64,000 bases of DNA from assembly GCA_039029395.1 (NCBI GenBank), contig JBCCGG010000001.1:372001-436000 (forward strand), written 5' to 3'. This DNA is from JBCCGG01 sp039029395 (GTDB taxonomy: Bacteria; Pseudomonadota; Alphaproteobacteria; Kiloniellales; JAKSDN01). The notes under the pieces are model-generated. The model saw only the letters and a list, made by a program, of their open reading frames with translations, made no database searches and was not told the DNA's origin. Positions within the stretch are counted from its first letter, which is position 1. The number at the start of each line of letters is the position of its first letter. The translations under genes and the position numbers were made by a program. Below are positions 16,101 to 25,253 of the stretch, piece by piece.

Positions 16101-16874
16101 CTAGGCCGCGATCTCGCAGACCACCGGCGTGTGGTCCGAGGCCTTGGGCTCGGCGCGGGGCGCCTTGTCTATGGTGCAGGCGGCCAGACGGTCGGCGGCC
16201 TGGGGCGAGAGCAGCCAGTGGTCGATCCGCAAGCCGTTATCGGACTCGAAAGCGCGGCCCGTGTAGTCCCAGAAGCTGTAGACGTGGGGCCGATCGTCGA
16301 GCGCCCGCCAAGCTTCGGTCAGGCCCAGGTAGAGCAGACGCCGAAAGGCGGCCCGGCTCTCCGGCTTGCAGAGCGCATCGTCCTTCCAGCCCTCCGGGTC
16401 GTAAACGTCCTGGTTGGTGGGGCAGACGTTGTAATCGCCGCCCAACAGTACCGCCTGGTCGCTCGCCAAGAGGTCCTTGGCATGGGCCTCCAAGCGGGTC
16501 ATCCAGCGCAGCTTGTAGGCGTACTTCTCGGTGGTCGCGGGATTGCCGTTGGGCAGATAGAGCGAGGCGACCCGTAGGCCGAAGGTGGTGCCCTCGACAT
16601 ATCGGGCCTGTTCGTCCTCAGGCTCGCCGGGCAGGCGCTCGATCACGTCTGCGATCGGCTCCTTGGAGATCAGCGCGACCCCATTGTAGCTTTTTTGGCC
16701 GACCACTCGGCAGTGGTAGCCCCGGGTCTCGAACTCGAGCGCCGGGAAGTTCTCGGCCAGACACTTGGTCTCCTGGAGCAGCAGCACGTCGGGCGCAACC
16801 CCGTCGACCCAGGCCAGCACGTTGGGCAGCCGGGCCTTGATCGAGTTCACGTTCCAGGTCGCCAGCTTAACCAT
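16101..16874 (-). CDS. xth: Exodeoxyribonuclease III (AP endonuclease)
   Basis: A 257-aa member of the exonuclease/endonuclease/phosphatase family. It has the standard metal and catalytic motifs: TWNVNSIKARL at the start, LLQETKC with the catalytic Glu, GGDYNVCP in the middle, and the C-terminal RIDHWLLS and ASDHTPVVCEI with the active-site Asp-His. It repairs abasic sites and degrades duplex DNA 3'-5'. It is adjacent to erpA on the same strand, 19 bp downstream. Confidence 0.95.
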   Translation of the reverse strand: MVKLATWNVNSIKARLPNVLAWVDGVAPDVLLLQETKCLAENFPALEFETRGYHCRVVGQKSYNGVALISKEPIADVIERLPGEPEDEQARYVEGTTFGLRVASLYLPNGNPATTEKYAYKLRWMTRLEAHAKDLLASDQAVLLGGDYNVCPTNQDVYDPEGWKDDALCKPESRAAFRRLLYLGLTEAWRALDDRPHVYSFWDYTGRAFESDNGLRIDHWLLSPQAADRLAACTIDKAPRAEPKASDHTPVVCEIAA

Positions 16875-16893
16875 GGATGACTGGCCTTAAGGA

Positions 16894-17238
16894 TCAGATC
16901 GAGAAGGAGGAGCCGCAGCCACAGGAGGAGGTCGCCTGAGGATTGGAGATCTGGAAGGAGGCGCCGATCAAATCCTCCACGAAGTCCAATTGGGAGCCGG
17001 ACAAAAGCTCGAGCGAGACCTCGTCGATCACAACCTGGATGCCATGCTGCTCGAAGGTTACGTCATCGCCATTGATCGCGTGATCGAAGGTGAAACCGTA
17101 CTGAAAGCCCGAGCAGCCGCCGCCCGAGACCGAGACGCGCAGCTTGATACCATCCTGCGCCTCCTGCTCGACCAAAAAGGCGATGCGCTTGGCGGCGTTC
17201 TCGGTGATGCCGAAGGCCGGCTGGGTGGTGTCGCTCAT
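16894..17238 (-). CDS. erpA: Iron-sulfur cluster insertion protein ErpA (A-type carrier)
   Basis: A 114-aa A-type carrier with the three conserved cysteines: C42 (GGGCSGFQY) and C106/C108 (SSCGCGS). It delivers [4Fe-4S] or [2Fe-2S] clusters to target enzymes. ATG 17238 is preferred over 17244 because the GGAG site is 8 nt away rather than 2. In many alphaproteobacteria erpA lies beside dgt and xth; here the xth link remains but dgt is 3 kb away. Confidence 0.92.
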   Translation of the reverse strand: MSDTTQPAFGITENAAKRIAFLVEQEAQDGIKLRVSVSGGGCSGFQYGFTFDHAINGDDVTFEQHGIQVVIDEVSLELLSGSQLDFVEDLIGASFQISNPQATSSCGCGSSFSI

Positions 17239-17770
17239 TGGCATGGCTCCAAAGGAAATCCTCCGGATTATACACGATCCGGGCCTCTCAATGTAGGGCG
17301 CCGCGGCGCGAAATCAAAGGGGGTGATCGCGCGGCCGGCAATCTACGATCTGTAGAGGATTAGGAATTTGTACAGGCTAAATAGGGGCTTGATCCCTTTG
17401 CGGCGAGGTACACCCCTCCCCACTTACTTGCTGTTGGAACGACCCCATGCAAAGGGGCTATGTCGGAGAATTTGTGTATTTTGGTGCATAGTTTTGTTGA
17501 GTGATGAGAGACACCATGATCCATGGTGTAGCCGTTTTCAGGTTACATCTTGATCCATGATGTGGCCAAATTTGATCAACGATGGGACTATTCACCCACA
17601 AAAAATCACCGTCCCGGACAGTTGGATGTGGGTTGCAGTCCTAGTGACCTACCCGTCGAATAGCCGCCCGAGACGGATCTCGAAGCCCCGAAAGACGTTA
17701 GCGTCATGTGTCATCCTGTCGCCGAATCTAGCTCACGCGCCCGCGCCTAGAGCACTTCTTGGTTGCCGAC
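17239..17770. other. 532-bp gene-free region, locally AT-rich
   Basis: No coding sequence with recognisable similarity or codon pattern was found on either strand. The stretch 17340-17640 is clearly lower in GC than the genes on both sides. It contains two operator-like dyads (separate entry) and TTGATC-containing sequence nearby. It separates erpA from the DUF900 lipoprotein gene, both on the minus strand, at a place where related genomes usually have dgt next to erpA. Remnant of an inserted element or an unusually long regulatory region are the two readings. Confidence 0.6.
17511..17563. promoter_or_regulatory. Twin dyad repeats (operator-like)
   Basis: ACACCATG-ATC-CATGGTGT at 17511-17529 is a perfect 8-bp inverted repeat with a 3-bp centre. 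ACATCTTG-ATC-CATGATGT at 17545-17563 is the same dyad with one mismatch. Each is followed by GCC/GGCC, so they also form a direct repeat of about 23 bp, centres 34 bp apart. The pattern fits a dimeric regulator bound at two sites, or ends of a lost element. The nearest downstream start is erpA, 270 bp away. Confidence 0.5.
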
Positions 17771-19057
17771 TCACTCGCTCACGCCGTTGGCCGGGTAACC
17801 CTCGGGCACCCGCCAAAAGTTAAGGCCGATGTGCTCGAGCGGCCGGCCCGGGTCACCAGGCTTGAGGCCGTAGCGAACCTTGAGCACCAAGTCGGAGCTG
17901 ACCGCTGGGTTGTCGCGGAAATAGCTGTGACCATAGCCGGTCGACTCTCCAGTGAAATTGACCACCGTGACCCGGGACGAATGGGCCTTCATGCGGTTGA
18001 TCTCCTCGTCGGTCAGCCGATCGATGGAGAGCGTACCCAGGCGTCCGCGCGGGCTGGCGAAGAGCAGCTCGGCAATGCCGATCGCCTCGTCATCGGGCGA
18101 GGAGTATAGGGTCGCCTGGTCGACCGCCAGCGCCAGGCGCTCGGCGCCGACCCGCTGGCTGATCACCTGCAGGTCCAGATCCGGGGCGGCAAGGATGAAG
18201 TTCTTGATCTTGAAGTGCTCGCGCGGGTCGAGCCCGGCGCCGCGCGCCCAGATCACCAGCTCGCGAAAGGCCGAGACCGCGACATCGGTGCCCCGGCTGT
18301 GGGCGATCAGATGGATGTTCTCGATGCCGGGTTGCTCGGCGATCCATCGGATCAGCTGCTTCAGGTGATAGACCGTGAACTCGCTGGACTCTCGGTCGTA
18401 AGTGTAGCCGAAGACGCCCGGATAACCGGCCGGCCAGGTGTAGACGATGGGTAGCCCCTCGCGGCCGAAGAAATGCCACAGCTCGCCCAAGGCGAAGGCG
18501 GCGTCTTCGAAGGTGTTGTGATAGCCGTGCACGTAGATGTAAGCGTCCTTGCGCGGTGTCAGCGCCAGGCGCCGGTCGATTTCGGTCTGCAGCAGATCGA
18601 CTTTCTCCGTGAGTTCCGCGATGACTTCGGGATCCTCGACCACTTCGCCATCGACCACTTTGTAGGGAATCGGCGTCGGCGGCAGACGCGCGAACTCATC
18701 GATCGAGACCAGGTCCAGCTCGAACTCGCCGAATCGGCTGTGGGTACGGCTCGCCTCAACCAGCTCTTCCCAGGTCGCTTCCCCGCCAAGGTTGACCACG
18801 GTGGTGCCAACCGCGACCGAGTTGGAGCGGCGAAAGCCATAGTAAAGATTGCCGTTCTCGTCGGTCTCCGGCGCCCGGTCGGTAACGTAAATCAGTTCGA
18901 CCAGGGGGCTGGTGTATTCCTCGGGCAGGTCGACGAAGAGCGCAGTCTCCTGGTCGGTGTAGAGGTTCGGCGTCGGCATCAGGGGCCGGGACTCGGCGCA
19001 GCCCGCGAGCACCAAGGCCGAGGCAAGAACGACACCGTGGATCCGGGGAGACATCAT
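17771..19057 (-). CDS. Lipoprotein alpha/beta hydrolase (DUF900)
   Basis: A 428-aa protein with a lipoprotein signal (lipobox LAGC, C20). The DUF900 alpha/beta-hydrolase domain covers ~150-390: AYIYVHGYHNTFEDAAF (oxyanion region), TWPAGYPG, and nucleophile S254 in AHSRG. The fold and motifs suggest an envelope-anchored esterase or lipase; the substrate is unknown. Codon use and GC match the rest of the genome. With the membrane protein at 19192 it interrupts the erpA-dgt neighbourhood conserved in relatives. Confidence 0.85.
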   Translation of the reverse strand: MMSPRIHGVVLASALVLAGCAESRPLMPTPNLYTDQETALFVDLPEEYTSPLVELIYVTDRAPETDENGNLYYGFRRSNSVAVGTTVVNLGGEATWEELVEASRTHSRFGEFELDLVSIDEFARLPPTPIPYKVVDGEVVEDPEVIAELTEKVDLLQTEIDRRLALTPRKDAYIYVHGYHNTFEDAAFALGELWHFFGREGLPIVYTWPAGYPGVFGYTYDRESSEFTVYHLKQLIRWIAEQPGIENIHLIAHSRGTDVAVSAFRELVIWARGAGLDPREHFKIKNFILAAPDLDLQVISQRVGAERLALAVDQATLYSSPDDEAIGIAELLFASPRGRLGTLSIDRLTDEEINRMKAHSSRVTVVNFTGESTGYGHSYFRDNPAVSSDLVLKVRYGLKPGDPGRPLEHIGLNFWRVPEGYPANGVSE

Positions 19058-19191
19058 GGGGGCCCTTTCAAGAAAGCTTGTTTTACTTCAATTATCCCAG
19101 TGTTCCGCAGTTGGGCGAGAAGTCAAGCGTGCAAAACCCGGCCAGGTCGACTTGCGACAGGCCTTGGGCTAGCCTTCTCGAGGAAAGCGTC

Positions 19192-20301
19192 ATGAACACT
19201 CGGCCGCAGCACGGCGACGCGCCCCTGAGCGTCACCCATGATCCGGGCAAGCGGGAGATGCTCGTCCTCGCCGCCTGCGCGCTGATCTCGCTCGCCGTGG
19301 CGGCAATCTTCACCTATCGGCTGGTCGCCGTGGAACGAGGGCCGTACGACGATCCCAGCGGCGAGATCGGTCTGCTGATCGCGTCTTGCATCGGCGTGCT
19401 GGTCCTGGGCGGATGGGCCCTGCTGGTCGGCCTGCGGCGCAACAAGACGAAGCGCGTGTACCGGGTCGAGGGGGGCGAGGTGGTCTGCGCCGATGGCAAG
19501 GGCCCGTTGTGGCGCGAAGCGATCACCGCTTACCGCGCCGCGCGCTGGCACGAGGAGGAACGCTCCTACGCCACCAAGTCCGGCCGCCGCTACTATACCG
19601 TTCAGGTGCTGACCCTCGACCACGAACAGCCCGAGCGGTGCTTCGAGATCCTTGCTCACCAGGAGACAGGTCAGATTGAGGCCGCCTGCGCGCGCTGGTC
19701 GAAGGGGCTCGGCCTGCCCGTGGTGCGCGCGGAGGCGGGGCAGGAAGTGGAACGCAGCGCGGAGGAGATTGCCAAGCCGCTTGCCGAGCTGGCTGCCGAG
19801 GGGCGCCTTGGGTCACGCTTCGACGAGAGCGCGCCGCTGCCGGCCGGCGTTGCCTGGGGCCGGGAGGGCGATGGCGTTTGGGTTCGCCTGCGCCCGACCC
19901 GCTACTTGTCTTTCGTGCTGGCGCCGATCTTCATCCTTTTGGGGCTCGGACTGGCTTTCGCCTCCTGGCAAGAGTTTGGCGAGGCCGGCGAGATCCCATT
20001 GTTTTTCGTCCAGATCGGTGTGGCATTGATCTTGGCGACCCTGGCATTCCGCCAAGAGGTAAAGGTGAGCGCGATGGCGGTGGACGCGGAGTACCGGCTC
20101 CTCGGCTGGACCTTTCTGCGACGGCGGCTGGCGCCCGACGCGATTGTGCGCATCCGGCGTACTAGGTGGCCTATGTGCGATGGCCTTTACCTCGAGGGAC
20201 AGGGCGCCAAGATCACCCTGGGCCTTCTGGACCGAGAGCCTGCCCAGTGGCTCGAAGGCTTTCTGCAAAGCGCAATCCTCAAGCAGGCGGCCCGGTCATA
20301 A
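19192..20301 (+). CDS. Membrane protein, unknown function
   Basis: A 369-aa protein. Two N-terminal hydrophobic helices (about 23-46 and 60-83) are followed by a soluble domain of ~150 residues. Two more helices lie near residues 240-262 and 270-290, then a ~75-residue C-terminal domain. No motif was recognised. ATG 19192 has a GGAA site and a GCTAGCCT motif (19168-19175) upstream; an earlier in-frame start would add 38 unconserved residues. It lies 43 bp before dgt on the same strand. The architecture resembles PH-like membrane proteins only loosely, so no function is given. Confidence 0.65.
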   Translation: MNTRPQHGDAPLSVTHDPGKREMLVLAACALISLAVAAIFTYRLVAVERGPYDDPSGEIGLLIASCIGVLVLGGWALLVGLRRNKTKRVYRVEGGEVVCADGKGPLWREAITAYRAARWHEEERSYATKSGRRYYTVQVLTLDHEQPERCFEILAHQETGQIEAACARWSKGLGLPVVRAEAGQEVERSAEEIAKPLAELAAEGRLGSRFDESAPLPAGVAWGREGDGVWVRLRPTRYLSFVLAPIFILLGLGLAFASWQEFGEAGEIPLFFVQIGVALILATLAFRQEVKVSAMAVDAEYRLLGWTFLRRRLAPDAIVRIRRTRWPMCDGLYLEGQGAKITLGLLDREPAQWLEGFLQSAILKQAARS

Positions 20302-20344
20302 GTCATTGCCCCGACGCGGGGGCCTTGCGTAGTCTCCGGCCACC

Positions 20345-21493
20345 ATGAGCGCGCCCTTCGCCTGCCGGCCCGAGGAGACCCGGGGCCGGCTTCACCCAGA
20401 GCCCGACAGCCCGACCCGCAGCGCCTTTCAGCGCGACCGGGACCGGATCATCCATTCCACCGCGTTCCGGCGCTTGAAGTACAAGACTCAAGTCTTCGTC
20501 TACCATGAGGGTGATCACTACAGGACCCGCCTGACCCACTCCCTGGAAGTCGCCCAGATCGCCCGCTCCATCGCCCGCCAGCTGGGTCTGAACGAGGATT
20601 TGGCCGAGGCCCTGGCGTTGGCCCACGATCTCGGCCACACGCCCTTCGGGCACGCCGGCGAGGAGGCGCTCAATCAGGTCATGGCCGACTACGGCGGCTT
20701 CGATCACAACGAGCAGACCTTTCGCATCCTGACCCGGCTGGAGCAGCGCTATGCCGAGTTCGACGGGCTCAACCTGACTTGGGAGTCCCTGGAAGGCACG
20801 GTCAAGCACAACGGGCCGCTTTCCGCGCCGCCCGGATGCACGGTGGCGGAGTACGGCCGGGAGATCGATCTGGAGCTGGCGAGCTATCCGGGCGCCGAGG
20901 CCCAGGTTGCCGCCTTGGCCGATGACATCGCCTATTCCAACCACGACATCGACGACGGCCTGCGCGCCGGGCTCTTCAACCTGGCTGACTTGGCGCCCCT
21001 GCCGCTGGTCGGGCCCCTGGTCGAGGATGTGAGGGGGCGCTACCCGGAGATCGAGCAAGGCCGCTTGGTGCACGAGACGATCCGCCGTCTGATCACCTCC
21101 ATGGTCACCGACCTCTTGGCCGAGACCCGTGCGCGCATCGAGCGTCTCGATCCGGCCAGCGCCCAAGACGTACGGGCCCTGGGCCAGCCGCTGGTTGCCT
21201 TTTCCGAGGCGATGCGCCACAACGACCGCGCGCTCAAGCGGTTTCTGTTCGAGCGGATGTATCGCCACTATCGGGTCAATCGGATGACCAGCAAGGTGCG
21301 GCGCGTGGTGCAGGAGCTCTTCGCCCAGTACCTGGCCGATCCGAGCTGCCTGCCCGATGAGTGGCGGGCCTCCGCCGACGGCGCCGGGGAGCGCCAGCGC
21401 GCGCGCCTGGTGGCCGACTACATCGCCGGCATGACCGATCGCTACGCGCTCGAGGAACATCGCCGACTCTTCGACCCATACAGCAAGATTTAG
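20345..21493 (+). CDS. dgt: Deoxyguanosinetriphosphate triphosphohydrolase-like HD protein
   Basis: A 382-aa HD-domain dNTPase. It has the N-terminal FQRDRDRIIHSTAFRRLKYKTQVF signature of the dGTPase family, metal ligands H65, H94-D95 (AHDLGHTPFGHAGE) and a later Asp in DDIAYSNHD. Such enzymes cleave dNTPs to deoxynucleosides plus triphosphate and control dNTP pools. It is the first gene of the conserved dgt-argS-SPOR run; its stop abuts the argS ATG with no gap. Confidence 0.93.
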   Translation: MSAPFACRPEETRGRLHPEPDSPTRSAFQRDRDRIIHSTAFRRLKYKTQVFVYHEGDHYRTRLTHSLEVAQIARSIARQLGLNEDLAEALALAHDLGHTPFGHAGEEALNQVMADYGGFDHNEQTFRILTRLEQRYAEFDGLNLTWESLEGTVKHNGPLSAPPGCTVAEYGREIDLELASYPGAEAQVAALADDIAYSNHDIDDGLRAGLFNLADLAPLPLVGPLVEDVRGRYPEIEQGRLVHETIRRLITSMVTDLLAETRARIERLDPASAQDVRALGQPLVAFSEAMRHNDRALKRFLFERMYRHYRVNRMTSKVRRVVQELFAQYLADPSCLPDEWRASADGAGERQRARLVADYIAGMTDRYALEEHRRLFDPYSKI

Positions 21494-23248
21494 ATGAACG
21501 TTTTCAAAGAATTCTTGGCCATCGTTCAAGCAGAACTGGAAGCGATGGCAGCGGCCGGCGAGCTCCCCGAGAGGCTTGACCTCTCGCGCGTTTCGGTAGA
21601 ACCGCCACGCGAGGCGGCCCACGGCGACCTGGCGACCAACGCCGCCATGGTGCTGGCCAAGCAAGCAGGCAAGAAACCGCGTGACATCGCCGAGGCCTTG
21701 GCCGCCCGCCTGCGGGCGCGCGACGGCGTTGAGGCGGCCGAGGTCGCCGGGCCCGGCTTCCTCAACCTGCGTCTTTCGCCCGATCTGTGGCACGCCAACC
21801 TGGCGGCGATCCTGCGCGCCGGCAAGGACTACGGCCGCTCGGCGCTGGGCGCCGGCAAGCGGGTCAACGTGGAGTACGTCTCGGCCAACCCGACCGGGCC
21901 GCTCACGGTCGGTCACGCCCGGGGCGCCGTGTTCGGCGACGCGCTGGCTGGCCTCTTGGAGAAGACCGGCTACGAGGTCACCCGGGAGTACTACATCAAC
22001 GACGCCGGCGGCCAGGTCGACACGCTCGCCCGCTCGGCCTATTTGCGCTACCGGGAGGCGCTGGGCGAGGACATCGGCGAGATCCCTTCGGGGCTCTATC
22101 CGGGCGACTATCTAAAGGACGTGGGCCGGGACCTGGCGGCGCGCGACGGCGAAAAGTGGCTGGAGCAGCCAGAGGCCACTTGGCTGCCCGAGATCCGCCG
22201 CTTCACGATCGATGCCATGATGGACCGGGTGCGCACCGATTTGGCGGCGCTTGGCATCCATCAAGAGGTCTTCTCCTCGGAGCGTGCCCTGGTCGAGGCC
22301 GGCGGCGTCGAGGCGGTGCTCGAGGTGCTGGAGGCCCGCGGCCTGATCTATACCGGCGTGCTCGAGCCGCCCAAGGGCAAGAAGCCGGAGGACTGGGAGC
22401 CCCGGCCGCAGACCCTCTTCAAGGCGACCGACTTTGGCGACGACGTGGACCGGCCGATCAAGAAGTCCGACGGCAGCTGGACCTATTTCGCCTCTGACAT
22501 GGCCTATCACTTGGACAAATTCCGGCGCGGCGGCGAGAGCCTGATCGACGTCTGGGGCGCCGACCACAGCGGTTATGTCAAGCGCATGAAGGCGGCCGTT
22601 CAGGCGCTGACCGAGGGCCAAGCGACGCTCGACGTGCGGATCTGCCAGATGGTCAAGCTCATGCGCCAGGGCGAGCCGGTCAAGATGTCCAAGCGCTCGG
22701 GCGACTTCGTCACCCTGCGCGAGGTGATCGACGAGGTCGGGCGCGATGTGGTGCGCTTCATCATGCTGACCCGCAAGAACGACGCGCCGTTGGAGTTCGA
22801 CCTGGAGAGGGAGGTCGAGATGACCCGGGACAACCCGGTGTTCTACGTCCAGTTCGCCCACGCCCGAGCCCGTTCCGTGATGCGTAAGGCGGCCGAGGAG
22901 ATGCCAGACCTGCCACAAGATCCTGTGGCTCTGGGCGAGGGACCCCTCAATCTCTTGACCGACTCGGACGAGCTTGGTCTGATTAAGGTGCTGGCTGGCT
23001 GGCCGCGACTGCTCGAAGGGGCGGCCGAGGCTTACGAGCCGCACCGGATCGCATTTTACCTGACCGATGTGGCCGCTGCCTTTCACGGCCTATGGACCAG
23101 GGGCAATGAGGATGCCGTGTTGCGGTTTTTGCTGCCCGACCAGCCCGAGTTGACACGGGCCCGCTTGGCCCTCGTGCAGGGAGTTGCCGGTACCATTGCC
23201 TCCGGACTTGAGGTCTTCGGCGTCGAGCCGGTCGAGGAGATGAGATGA
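21494..23248 (+). CDS. argS: Arginine--tRNA ligase
   Basis: A 584-aa class I aminoacyl-tRNA synthetase of the ArgRS type. An N-terminal additional domain (~1-110) is followed by the HIGH-like ASANPTGPLTVGHARG-type motif near residues 130-145 (written here as SANPTGPLTVGHARG). KMSKRSGDF is the KMSKS loop near residue 396-404. The C-terminal anticodon-binding DALR domain starts near residue 455. It charges tRNA-Arg in the cytoplasm. It directly follows dgt and overlaps the SPOR-protein start by 4 bp. Confidence 0.96.
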   Translation: MNVFKEFLAIVQAELEAMAAAGELPERLDLSRVSVEPPREAAHGDLATNAAMVLAKQAGKKPRDIAEALAARLRARDGVEAAEVAGPGFLNLRLSPDLWHANLAAILRAGKDYGRSALGAGKRVNVEYVSANPTGPLTVGHARGAVFGDALAGLLEKTGYEVTREYYINDAGGQVDTLARSAYLRYREALGEDIGEIPSGLYPGDYLKDVGRDLAARDGEKWLEQPEATWLPEIRRFTIDAMMDRVRTDLAALGIHQEVFSSERALVEAGGVEAVLEVLEARGLIYTGVLEPPKGKKPEDWEPRPQTLFKATDFGDDVDRPIKKSDGSWTYFASDMAYHLDKFRRGGESLIDVWGADHSGYVKRMKAAVQALTEGQATLDVRICQMVKLMRQGEPVKMSKRSGDFVTLREVIDEVGRDVVRFIMLTRKNDAPLEFDLEREVEMTRDNPVFYVQFAHARARSVMRKAAEEMPDLPQDPVALGEGPLNLLTDSDELGLIKVLAGWPRLLEGAAEAYEPHRIAFYLTDVAAAFHGLWTRGNEDAVLRFLLPDQPELTRARLALVQGVAGTIASGLEVFGVEPVEEMR

Positions 23249-24228
23249 CAGCCGCGCGCGAGCGATCAGACGAGCCGACCCTAGAGCCCGCCGAGCCGGA
23301 TGATGACGGCTCGGATCTCGAGACCTTGCGGCCAAGCCGTGGGCGCTCGCGCAACTCCGTGCTGGACACCCAGCGCAGGGTCGCCGAGGCGGCGCGCGAG
23401 ATCGACGTCTCCCTGAAGCGCACCAATTGGGTCTGGCCGGCGGCTGCCGCGCTGATCCTGCTGGTGGTCGCCGGCGCGGTCTTCCTCTACGCCTACCGCT
23501 GGGGCGTCGGCACGGTGAGCGACGGCGATCTGCCCCTAGTTCAGGCCTCGAGCGAGCCGATCAAGACCAAGCCCGAGAGCCCGGGCGGGCTCGAGGTGCC
23601 CCATCAGGATGTCATGGTGCTGAACCCGGACGAGAGCGCCACCGTCGAGCGCCTGCTGCCGCCGCCGGAGATCCCACAGCCGCCGCCGATCGTGCCGGTG
23701 CCCGGTGCGAGCGACAGCGCGGCAAACGTGGCCGGCGCCCTGCCGCCGGCCTTAAATGAACCGGCCGAGGTGCCGCTCGAAGCCGCGCCCACGCTTCCCG
23801 AAACGAGCATCCCAGCGGCACCCGAGGCCAAGCTGCCGGAGGCGCCGACCGCGCCGAGCGGCGCGGAGAGCGGAAGTGGCGCTTCCTCTGACGTCACCGC
23901 GGCCACCCCGCCGACCCCCAAACCGGCCATGACCAGCGAGCCAGGCGCCAGCCAGCTTGCCGCGATCCCCGAGCCCAAATCGGGCGATCACCTTTTGCAG
24001 CTCGGTGCCTTCACCGAGCGCAAAGCGAGCCAAGCCGCTTGGAGCCGCCTGCAGAAGAAGTATCCCGACCTGCTCGGCACCATGGGCTCGACGGTCCAGG
24101 AAGCCGACGTCGGCGGCAAGACCTACTACCGGCTTCAGGCAGGACCCTTTCCGAACCGGGCGACCGCCCTGGATCTCTGTGCCCAGCTCAAGGCCAGGAA
24201 ACAGGACTGCCTGGTGGTCAAGCGCTAG
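23245..24228 (+). CDS. SPOR domain-containing inner-membrane protein
   Basis: A 327-aa bitopic protein. The cytoplasmic N-terminus (1-65) is acidic, followed by one transmembrane helix (~67-88), a long Pro/Ala/Glu-rich periplasmic linker (~90-245) and a SPOR domain in the last ~75 residues (DHLLQLGAFTERKASQAAW, then YYRLQAGPFPN). SPOR domains bind denuded septal peptidoglycan, so a cell-division role is likely. It is coupled to argS by a 4-bp overlap and followed by nagZ, a peptidoglycan-recycling gene. Confidence 0.88.
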   Translation: MTAARERSDEPTLEPAEPDDDGSDLETLRPSRGRSRNSVLDTQRRVAEAAREIDVSLKRTNWVWPAAAALILLVVAGAVFLYAYRWGVGTVSDGDLPLVQASSEPIKTKPESPGGLEVPHQDVMVLNPDESATVERLLPPPEIPQPPPIVPVPGASDSAANVAGALPPALNEPAEVPLEAAPTLPETSIPAAPEAKLPEAPTAPSGAESGSGASSDVTAATPPTPKPAMTSEPGASQLAAIPEPKSGDHLLQLGAFTERKASQAAWSRLQKKYPDLLGTMGSTVQEADVGGKTYYRLQAGPFPNRATALDLCAQLKARKQDCLVVKR

Positions 24229-24237
24229 GCACCGGGC

Positions 24238-25248
24238 TTGACCCCGAAAGCCGTCATCTTTGGCTGCGCGGGACCGGCGCTTTCCGCATGGGAAGCGGAC
24301 TTCTTCGCCGCCAGCGACCCGCTCGGCTTCATTCTCTTCGCCCGCAACTGCGAGGCACCGGAGCAGATCCGTGCCTTGACGGCCGCGCTACGCGCCACGG
24401 TCGGCCGCAATGCGCCGATTCTGATCGATCAGGAAGGCGGCCGTGTGCAGCGCTTGAAGCCGCCCCACTGGCGCGCCGCACCGGCGCCCCGCCGCTTTGG
24501 CGAGGTCGCGGAGCGCGATCCGTCGCGGGCCCGGGACGCAGCACACCTCAACGCCCGCCTTTTGGCGGCCGAGCTGCTGGCGATCGGCGTCACTGTCGAC
24601 TGCTTGCCGCTGCTGGACCTGCGTTTCGCCGAGGCGCACGAGGTGATCGGCGACCGGGCTTTCGCCGGCGAGCCGGGGCCGGTTGCCGAGCTCGGCCGGG
24701 CCTGCTGCGAGGGTCTCTTGGCGGGCGGCGTGTTGCCGGTGATCAAGCATATTCCCGGCCATGGCCGTGCCTTGGTCGACAGCCACCACACCCTGCCGCG
24801 GGTCGCAACCGAGCGCGCCGAGCTGGAGCGCAGCGACTTCGCGAGCTTCCGGGACCTGGCGGACATGCCGCTCGCAATGACCGGGCACGTGGTCTACGAG
24901 TCGATCGATCCGGACGAGCCGGCGACCACTTCGGCCAAGGTGATCGACGAGGTGATCCGCGGCTGGATGGGCTTCGACGGCCTGCTCATGAGCGACGATC
25001 TCTCCATGGCGGCCCTGGCCGGCGATCTGGGCGAACGGGCCGCGCGCAGCCTGGCGGCGGGCTGCGACGTGGCGCTCCATTGCAACGGCGATGCCGAGGA
25101 GATGGACGCGGTCGCCCGGGCAGTTGGACCCCTGAGCACGGCCGCCGTCCGGCGCTGGCAATCCGCCGAGGCGCGGCTCGTGGCGCCCACGGCGATCGAC
25201 CCGGCGGAGGCGAGCGATCGCCTAGACGCACTGCTTGGGCTAGGCTAG
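24238..25248 (+). CDS. nagZ: Beta-N-acetylhexosaminidase NagZ (GH3)
   Basis: A 336-aa single-domain GH3 enzyme. ILIDQEGGRVQRL (61-73) and the KHIPGHG loop (K170-G176) with D181-H183 give the catalytic acid/base dyad typical of NagZ; the nucleophile is an Asp in MSDDLSM (D253/D254). It removes GlcNAc from anhydro-muropeptides in peptidoglycan recycling. The start is a TTG at 24238, chosen because the expected N-terminus KAVIFGCAGPALS begins four codons in and no ATG is available nearby. It follows the SPOR gene by 9 bp. Confidence 0.92.
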   Translation: MTPKAVIFGCAGPALSAWEADFFAASDPLGFILFARNCEAPEQIRALTAALRATVGRNAPILIDQEGGRVQRLKPPHWRAAPAPRRFGEVAERDPSRARDAAHLNARLLAAELLAIGVTVDCLPLLDLRFAEAHEVIGDRAFAGEPGPVAELGRACCEGLLAGGVLPVIKHIPGHGRALVDSHHTLPRVATERAELERSDFASFRDLADMPLAMTGHVVYESIDPDEPATTSAKVIDEVIRGWMGFDGLLMSDDLSMAALAGDLGERAARSLAAGCDVALHCNGDAEEMDAVARAVGPLSTAAVRRWQSAEARLVAPTAIDPAEASDRLDALLGLG

Positions 25249-25253
25249 CGGCC

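Noticed and set aside
17590..17680. Possible tRNA-like stretch (GGGTTGCAGTCCTA)
   Set aside because: No acceptor stem, anticodon arm or proper T-loop (GGTTCGA) could be folded around it.
20303..21916. 537-codon open frame on the minus strand opposite dgt and argS
   Set aside because: It covers parts of two clear genes, has shadow-type composition and no domain pattern.
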